The notes below the pieces were generated by a model. The model was not told where the DNA came from. It searched no databases and was given only the letters and a program-made list of their open reading frames with translations. Made by a program: the position numbers and the translations under genes. A DNA stretch of 64,000 nt from Citrobacter arsenatis (GTDB taxonomy: Bacteria; Pseudomonadota; Gammaproteobacteria; Enterobacterales; Enterobacteriaceae), in contig NZ_CP037864.1 of NCBI RefSeq assembly GCF_004353845.1, positions 1,116,001-1,180,000 on the forward strand, given 5' to 3'. Positions 58,770-64,000 of this stretch are shown piece after piece (position 1 is the first letter of the stretch; each line of letters begins with the position of its first letter).

Positions 58770-60848
58770 TTACGCCTTGTTTTTGGCTTTTGAACGGGAG
58801 GTTCGTGATTCACCGATCAGCCAGTCAAAGATAAAAATAATCGCCAGCATCACCACGATCAGAATGGAACCGTAGGCAATCGCCACGCCGTATTCGCCGT
58901 CTTCCACGCGGTTCAGGATGTAGGCCGTCGCCACGCGGGTATCCGGAGTGACGAGGAATACAATGGCGCTGACGGTGGTAATGGCGCGCACAAAGCTGTA
59001 GATCAGCGCCGAGAGGATTGCCGGGCGCAGTAGCGGCAGCAGGATATGCGTAATGGTACGCAGGGAACCGGCGCGCAGGCTGAGCGAGGCTTCATCGAGC
59101 GATTTATCGATTTGGCCTAAGCCCGCGATGCCTGCCCGGATACCGACCGGGACGTTACGCATCACCATCGAGATAATCACGATGGCGGCGGTGCCGGTGA
59201 GGTACACCGGGGCGCTGTTAAAGGCCAGAATGTACGACACGCCCGCGACGGTGCCGGGAACGGCAAAGCACAGCATGGTGGTGAACTCGATGGTTTTTTT
59301 GCCTTTAAACTGCTGGCGCACCACAATCCAGGCAATCAGCAGGCCAAAGATGGCGGTGATCGGCGCGGCAATCCCGGCATAGAGCAGGGTGTCGAGCAGT
59401 GAAGGCCATGCGCCATCGCTCATCCCCTGGCCGAACAGTTTGGTGAAGTTAGCCAGCGTCAGGGTGTAGTCCACGCCCCAGTTAACGGTGAAGCTACCGT
59501 AGAAAATGCTGCCATACAGCAGGGCGTTAAAGGCAATCCACACCGCCAGCAGCGCGACGACGCTCCACACCAGCGTTACCGGCAGTGGCTGCACGTCGCC
59601 CCGGTAGGATTTACCGGAAACGGTGACGTACGAGCGTTTACCAATCCACATATACTGCACGCAGAATACCAGCAGCGAGAACAGCAGCAGGAAGGCACCC
59701 AGCGTACTGGCGGCCTGGTAGTCGAGCTGCGAACCGGTGATGTAAAAGTAGATTTGCGTTGCCAGTACGTCGAAGTTACCGCCGAGCACCAGCGGGTTGC
59801 TAAAGTCGGCCAGCGACTGCACCACCACAATTAAAAAGGCGTTCGCTAGCGCCGGTTTTAGCAGCGGGACAAACACGCCGTTAAAGGTCTGCCAGCGGCT
59901 GGCGCGTAGGGTGTATGACGCTTCTTCCAGCGACGGATGGATAGTTTTGATCGCCCCGTCGAGGATCATAAACGCCATCGGCGTAAAAGCCAGCACCTGC
60001 GCCAGCCAGATGCCGGTAAAACCATACAGCCAGTTGGTGTTGGTTAAGCCAAACCACTCGACCATAAATTCGGTGATGTAGCCGGAGCGTCCCATCATCA
60101 GCGTCACGCCTAAGCCGACGACAAACGGCGGGGTGACGATCGGCAAAATCGAGAAGATACGTCCGATGATGGCGCTGCGTCTGGCGATACGGGTGGTGTA
60201 GATTGCCAGTACCATACCAAAGAAGGTACAGCCGACGCCGACGGCAATCGACAGCATAATCGAGTTGAGGATCACCTGGATGATATGCGCCTGCGACAGC
60301 ACAGTCATAAACGCCAGCGGGGCAAATTCTCCGGCGTCGTTGGTGAACATCGGAATGAAAATGGCGATGCTCGGCCAGACGATAAAAATACCGATCAGCG
60401 CGACAATCGCGGTGAGCGAGCCGATAACGAAACGGTCGCCGCCCAGCCATTCCAGGCGAGTGAGCGCCAGGGTCATGATCGCGCCAAGCGCCACAAACAG
60501 CACGATGGTGGCATAGCCTAAGCCGCGCCCTTCAAGGGTGGCGCTGGCGACAATAAAGGCCATACAGAAAAATGCCCAGCCCGCGTCAAGATAATGGCGG
60601 CTGCGCTGTTCGCGTCTGGCTTCATGGAATGGGCGCACCAGCAGCAGACTTGGCAGCAGATACCAGAGCCAACTGATATTGAGCTGTGACCAGCCGTAGG
60701 CGGCGAGTATTTCTTCGCGCGTGGACTCCAGCAGACCGTAGTCCAGGCTCCAGCTCGGGAGCAGGGCAAACGCCAGCCAGCCGAGCAAAATCCAAAGGAA
60801 TATCGCATCCCGTTTTTTCACGGGATGGAGTGCAAGTGTGTGTGACAT
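58770..60848 (-). CDS. afuB: Hexose-phosphate ABC transporter permease AfuB
   Basis: Inner-membrane permease of 692 residues with two fused FbpB-type membrane domains, about 12-14 hydrophobic segments; each half has the EAA-type loop (for example SLEEASYTLRASRWQTF and SLDEASLSLRAGSLRTI) that contacts the ATPase. In E. coli K-12 this gene is present only as a broken remnant, whereas here it is complete. The ATG at 60848 has GGAA upstream; an upstream TTG at 60866 is not used. Second gene of afuABC. Confidence 0.93.
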   Translation of the reverse strand: MSHTLALHPVKKRDAIFLWILLGWLAFALLPSWSLDYGLLESTREEILAAYGWSQLNISWLWYLLPSLLLVRPFHEARREQRSRHYLDAGWAFFCMAFIVASATLEGRGLGYATIVLFVALGAIMTLALTRLEWLGGDRFVIGSLTAIVALIGIFIVWPSIAIFIPMFTNDAGEFAPLAFMTVLSQAHIIQVILNSIMLSIAVGVGCTFFGMVLAIYTTRIARRSAIIGRIFSILPIVTPPFVVGLGVTLMMGRSGYITEFMVEWFGLTNTNWLYGFTGIWLAQVLAFTPMAFMILDGAIKTIHPSLEEASYTLRASRWQTFNGVFVPLLKPALANAFLIVVVQSLADFSNPLVLGGNFDVLATQIYFYITGSQLDYQAASTLGAFLLLFSLLVFCVQYMWIGKRSYVTVSGKSYRGDVQPLPVTLVWSVVALLAVWIAFNALLYGSIFYGSFTVNWGVDYTLTLANFTKLFGQGMSDGAWPSLLDTLLYAGIAAPITAIFGLLIAWIVVRQQFKGKKTIEFTTMLCFAVPGTVAGVSYILAFNSAPVYLTGTAAIVIISMVMRNVPVGIRAGIAGLGQIDKSLDEASLSLRAGSLRTITHILLPLLRPAILSALIYSFVRAITTVSAIVFLVTPDTRVATAYILNRVEDGEYGVAIAYGSILIVVMLAIIFIFDWLIGESRTSRSKAKNKA

Positions 60849-60877
60849 AGCGTTTCCGGTGTTCAATCCTGATCAAG

Positions 60878-60950
60878 GCCGGATAAGCGTATGCGCCATC
60901 CGGCATTCAGGGTGAAGATCGTTGCCGGATGCGGTGTTGCCTTATCCGGC
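60878..60950. repeat. Two REP elements between afuA and afuB
   Basis: GCCGGATAAGCG...GCGCCATCCGGC at 60878-60904 and GCCGGATGCGG...CCTTATCCGGC at 60924-60950 form a pair of REP stem-loops in the 136-bp gap. They likely stabilise afuA mRNA so the binding protein is made in excess of the permease. Confidence 0.9.
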
Positions 60951-60984
60951 CTACGTAACCTTATCCGATGAAGGTCGTCATGTT

Positions 60985-62016
60985 TTATTTACCCATCTTA
61001 ACTTCGCTAACCCACTTATTGATCAACGCCTTACGTACGTCGGTCGAACCGTATTTATCCATGTCGTAATTGATAAGCTTCAGGTCGTCGAGCTTCAGCG
61101 AGTTAGGGGAGGTCTCGGCGGTGGTGTTGGTCAGGATCTGATAGGATTTACCTTGCTTCCACGCCAGCTCCTGCGCGTCTTTCGACAGCACCCAGTCAAC
61201 GAACAGTTTGGCGTTGTCGACGTTGCGTGCACCTTTCAGGATGCTGACGCCGCCGATTTCATAGCCGGTACCTTCGCATGGGGAGATTAGCTCCAGCGGC
61301 GCGCCCTGTTCTTTCTCCAGCGAGTAGTCGTGCAGGAAACCGATGCCGATAGCCGTTTCGCCACGGGCGGCGTTACGCGCCGGGGCAATGCCGGATTTGG
61401 TGTACTGAGAGACGTTGACGTTGAGCTGTTTCAGGTAGTCAAAGGCCTGATCTTCACCCCACAGCTGGGCAAAGGTGGCCAGCGCGGTGTAGGCGGTACC
61501 GGAGCTTTGCGGGTCAGCAATCTGGATTTCGCCTTTGTATTCCGGCTTGGTCAGATCCTTCCAGCATTTTGGTACCGGCAGGTTTTTCTCTTTCAGGCGT
61601 TGGGTATTGACGCCAAAGCCCAGAATTCCGACGTAAACCGCCGAAGAGAGGTTACCTTTTACCTTCGCGGGATCGCGGAACTTCTCCATGATCTGCTCAA
61701 GGTTTGGTGATTTGTACGGCTGCAGCAGGCCCATTTCACCGGCCTGAGACTGTGGATCCAGCGTACCGCCGTACCACACATCCGCCTGCGGGTTTTTCTT
61801 CTCGGCATCGACTTTCGCCAGCGTACTGCCCGAGCCGTTACGAATGAATGAGGTTTTCACATCATATTTTTCACCGAAGGCTTTGGTTTCGGTTTCGCAC
61901 ATCTCGTTGGTGGCGCTGCAATACACCACCAGACGGCCCTGCGCCTGGGCTGCATTGCTGAAGGCCGCCAGCGTCAGAGCGGAAGCGATCAGGGTAGAGG
62001 TAAGCGTCAGTTTCAT
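60985..62016 (-). CDS. afuA: Hexose-phosphate-binding protein AfuA
   Basis: Periplasmic solute-binding protein of the ABC importer, shown in related bacteria to bind glucose-6-phosphate and other sugar phosphates rather than iron. The 343-residue protein has a signal peptide ending NAAQAQG and the extracellular solute-binding protein 1 fold of the FbpA-like cluster (VVYCSATNEMCETETKAF at the N-terminus). AGGA is 7 nt before the ATG at 62016, which overlaps the stop of the UhpC-like gene by 4 nt (ATGA), so binding protein and sensor are translated together. Confidence 0.93.
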   Translation of the reverse strand: MKLTLTSTLIASALTLAAFSNAAQAQGRLVVYCSATNEMCETETKAFGEKYDVKTSFIRNGSGSTLAKVDAEKKNPQADVWYGGTLDPQSQAGEMGLLQPYKSPNLEQIMEKFRDPAKVKGNLSSAVYVGILGFGVNTQRLKEKNLPVPKCWKDLTKPEYKGEIQIADPQSSGTAYTALATFAQLWGEDQAFDYLKQLNVNVSQYTKSGIAPARNAARGETAIGIGFLHDYSLEKEQGAPLELISPCEGTGYEIGGVSILKGARNVDNAKLFVDWVLSKDAQELAWKQGKSYQILTNTTAETSPNSLKLDDLKLINYDMDKYGSTDVRKALINKWVSEVKMGK

Positions 62017-63317
62017 TGTTTTATCCTTTGACTGAGAGAAGGGGTAATGCCCGCAATGAGCAACGGCATCAGCAATAAACCCATAAAGACAGCGGCAACC
62101 GAGAGCAAACTGAACATTCCCGACCAGCCGTAATGTTCTATGACCAGCGACAGCGGCCAACCCGCCAGCGCGGCCCCCAGATAGGCGAACAGCCCGAGAA
62201 AACCGGTAATTGAACCTGCCGCCGCCTTGTGTCCGCATTCAACGGCTGCGAGGCCAATTAGCATCTGTGGGCCAAACACAAAAAAGCCCACGGTAAAGAA
62301 ACACACTGCCAGTAGCGCATAATGGTGTACCGGCGCCAGCCACAGCGCGGCGACGGACACCATCAGCCCCAGTGTGAACAGCAAAATCATCGGCGCACGT
62401 TGACCGCTGAACAGCAGATCCGATCCCCATCCGGCAAACAGCGCCCCCAGCAAGCCGCCGACTTCAAACAGCATCACCGTGGCATTGGCGCTGAGCAGAT
62501 TCACGCCGTGGCTTTCCGTCAGCCAGATGTTGCCCCAGTCGTTGAGCGCAATGCGGATCAAATAGACCAACACATACGACACGCCGAGCAGCCAGATCAT
62601 CGGGTTCTTCAGCATGGTAGTGCGTAACATTTGCCACAGCCCCATCGGCGGGCTTTGCTGCTCCTGACGCAGTTCCAGCGGGTCATGCCGCCATTCCCCA
62701 ACCGTGGGTAAACCTTCTTCCTGGGGCGTGCCTTTCAGTTGCAGAGTGAGCCAGATACCTAACGCCATGCTGATTATCCCCGGTGCCAGCATGGCTGCCT
62801 GCCAGCCCCACCAGTGGGCGGCAAAGGCGCTAATCAGCGGGATAATGGCGCCGCCGATGTTGATTGACATATTCCAGCAGCCCCACCAGAAACCGCGTTC
62901 GTTGCGCGAGTACCAGTGGGTCAGCAGGCGGGCGCAGGGCGGCCAGCCCCAGCCCTGAAAAAATCCGTTTAGCGTCCAGACCACCAGCAGCAGCGTCAGC
63001 GATTCACCAAAAGCAAACAGCACGTTTAAAACGCCGGTGGCAAACAGGCCAATGCCCATAAACGCGCGCTGTCCGTGGCTGTCGTGCCACAGCCCGGCGG
63101 TGAATTTCGACAGACCATAGGTCAGATAAAACAGTGACCCGAGCAGGCCGATATCGCCTTTATCCAGACCCAGATCCGTTTGCAGCGCCGGGAGGACGTA
63201 GTTAACACTTTTGCGCGTCAGGTAAAACGCCGCGTAGCCAATGACCATGCACATCAGCAGCTGTGGACGCAGCGTCCGGTATTGTTGGTCTGTTTCGCTG
63301 GCTGAACGTGCGTGCAT
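62013..63317 (-). CDS. UhpC-like sugar-phosphate sensor (MFS)
   Basis: Inner-membrane protein of 434 residues of the organophosphate:phosphate antiporter family with 12 hydrophobic segments, most like UhpC, the glucose-6-phosphate sensor that works with kinase UhpB. Sequence features are GYAAFYLTRKSVNYVLPAL and WDSHGQRAFMG-type loop (GLWHDSHGQR). It is followed by afuA with overlapping codons and preceded by the UhpB-like gene 85 nt upstream, so it is expected to sense external sugar phosphate and drive afuABC expression. A transport role in addition cannot be excluded. Confidence 0.87.
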   Translation of the reverse strand: MHARSASETDQQYRTLRPQLLMCMVIGYAAFYLTRKSVNYVLPALQTDLGLDKGDIGLLGSLFYLTYGLSKFTAGLWHDSHGQRAFMGIGLFATGVLNVLFAFGESLTLLLVVWTLNGFFQGWGWPPCARLLTHWYSRNERGFWWGCWNMSINIGGAIIPLISAFAAHWWGWQAAMLAPGIISMALGIWLTLQLKGTPQEEGLPTVGEWRHDPLELRQEQQSPPMGLWQMLRTTMLKNPMIWLLGVSYVLVYLIRIALNDWGNIWLTESHGVNLLSANATVMLFEVGGLLGALFAGWGSDLLFSGQRAPMILLFTLGLMVSVAALWLAPVHHYALLAVCFFTVGFFVFGPQMLIGLAAVECGHKAAAGSITGFLGLFAYLGAALAGWPLSLVIEHYGWSGMFSLLSVAAVFMGLLLMPLLIAGITPSLSQRIKQ

Positions 63318-63402
63318 GGCAGTCTCCGTTTGTGCTGACTATAGGAAAGTGAAAGCAAAAGGGGATGAGAGAAAGTCCGCAGTGACTAAGACTTTTTCCT
63401 GG

Positions 63403-64000
63403 TTAGCGGCTGATTTGTTGCAAATTTGTGGGCAGGTTAACAATTACCCGCGTGCCGTTGCTTGATTCGAGCGTCAGTTCGCCGCCAAGGGCGCTCACCC
63501 GCTCACGCATCCCCTGGATACCGAAACCGGGAATCTTTTCAGGCAGAATGCCGACGCCGTTGTCAGCGACGTCCAGAAACAAACGCTGTTCCCGCTGGCG
63601 CAGCGTAATTGACACGTCGCTGGCGTGAGCATGTTTACAGACGTTATTGAGTAACTCCTGCAGCAGGCGATACAGCGTGAAGCGCACCGTTTCGTTTTCT
63701 GGCGTGTTTTCAATCTGATAGTCAAATTGGCAGCGAATACCCCGTTCGGCAAAAGCAAATTCATTCACCAGATGCTGCAGCGCATCTTTAAAGGCCAGTT
63801 CATCGAGCGCGGGCGGGCGCAATTGGCGCAGCAGTTGGCGGGTGGAGTGGTGAATGCGTCGGGCAAGATCGTTGATCTGATTTGCCGCCTCGAGCGTTTG
63901 CTCACGACCCGGCGCGCGTTTGACCAGTTGCGACTGAATTTGAATGGCGGTGATGTTCTGACCAATTTCGTCGTGCAGCTCCCGAGCAAGGCTCTTGCGC
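63403..64000 (-). CDS. UhpB-like sensor histidine kinase (partial, 5' end outside window)
   Basis: C-terminal 198 residues of a HisKA_3-type histidine kinase, open to the window edge. The H-box reads ARELHDEIGQN with the phosphorylated His; the ATPase domain follows with RLLQELLNNVCKHAHAS (N box), VADNGVG (G1) and GFGIQGMRERV. Such kinases phosphorylate a NarL/UhpA-type regulator, which should be encoded beyond the edge. Adjacent to the UhpC-like gene, it completes the sensing half of the cluster. Confidence 0.88.
   Translation of the reverse strand, partial: RKSLARELHDEIGQNITAIQIQSQLVKRAPGREQTLEAANQINDLARRIHHSTRQLLRQLRPPALDELAFKDALQHLVNEFAFAERGIRCQFDYQIENTPENETVRFTLYRLLQELLNNVCKHAHASDVSITLRQREQRLFLDVADNGVGILPEKIPGFGIQGMRERVSALGGELTLESSNGTRVIVNLPTNLQQISR

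Overview
The window is chromosomal DNA of an enterobacterium close to Escherichia and Salmonella, most likely a Citrobacter. The reasons are very close matches (recalled, not searched) to E. coli Puu, Prp, Lac, Mhp and Mmu proteins, a complete lac operon with E. coli-like operators, an intact afuABC cluster next to uhpBC-like genes (a pairing known from Citrobacter rodentium), and REP elements of the E. coli type. No rRNA, tRNA, CRISPR array, integrase or transposase was seen.

Layout. (1) 1-5.6 kb: putrescine utilisation: puuC (cut by the window edge), puuR and puuD on the minus strand, with puuA and puuP divergent. (2) 5.7-9.6 kb: a PdeF-like membrane EAL phosphodiesterase and a Tat-signal agmatine deiminase. 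(3) 9.9-12.9 kb: a DJ-1/PfpI protein, a yjhP-type methyltransferase and a TopAI/YjhX toxin homologue without its usual partner yjhQ, then about 1.3 kb of AT-rich DNA holding two orphan terminators (candidate small RNAs). (4) 12.9-17.0 kb: a peptidase T-like gene overlapping a DcuC-type carrier gene, then two proteins of unknown function. (5) 17.3-22.3 kb: a chemoreceptor with a possible sigma-28 promoter, and an AraC regulator plus FoxA-like siderophore receptor, each behind a Fur-box-like site. (6) 22.3-27.5 kb: a five-copy, 115-bp tandem array that contains the 3' end of the adjacent lipoprotein gene, then yccM, a globin-coupled diguanylate cyclase, yahN and yahO. (7) 27.5-35 kb: prpR and prpBCDE for propionate. 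(8) 35-41.7 kb: a YceK-like lipoprotein and lacAYZI. (9) 41.8-46.4 kb: seven genes lying between lacI and mhpR. (10) 46.4-55 kb: mhpR and mhpABCDFET for 3-phenylpropionate breakdown. (11) 55.1-57.6 kb: a possible 29-residue small protein and mmuPM. (12) 57.7-64 kb: afuCBA, a UhpC-like sensor and a UhpB-like kinase (cut by the edge) for hexose-phosphate sensing and uptake.

Functionally this is a run of catabolic and scavenging modules for a gut or environmental lifestyle: polyamines, peptides and dicarboxylates, siderophores, propionate, lactose, phenylpropionates, S-methylmethionine and sugar phosphates. Most modules carry their own regulator, and several control sites can be read directly (lac O1, O3 and CRP site; MhpR palindrome; sigma-54 promoter of prpB; Fur boxes; met-box-like repeats). 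The gene order yahN-yahO-prp-lac-mhp follows E. coli, but codBA and cynTSX are absent between prp and lac, and extra genes separate lacI from mhpR. All family assignments come from reading the sequence and from memory; no database search was made.
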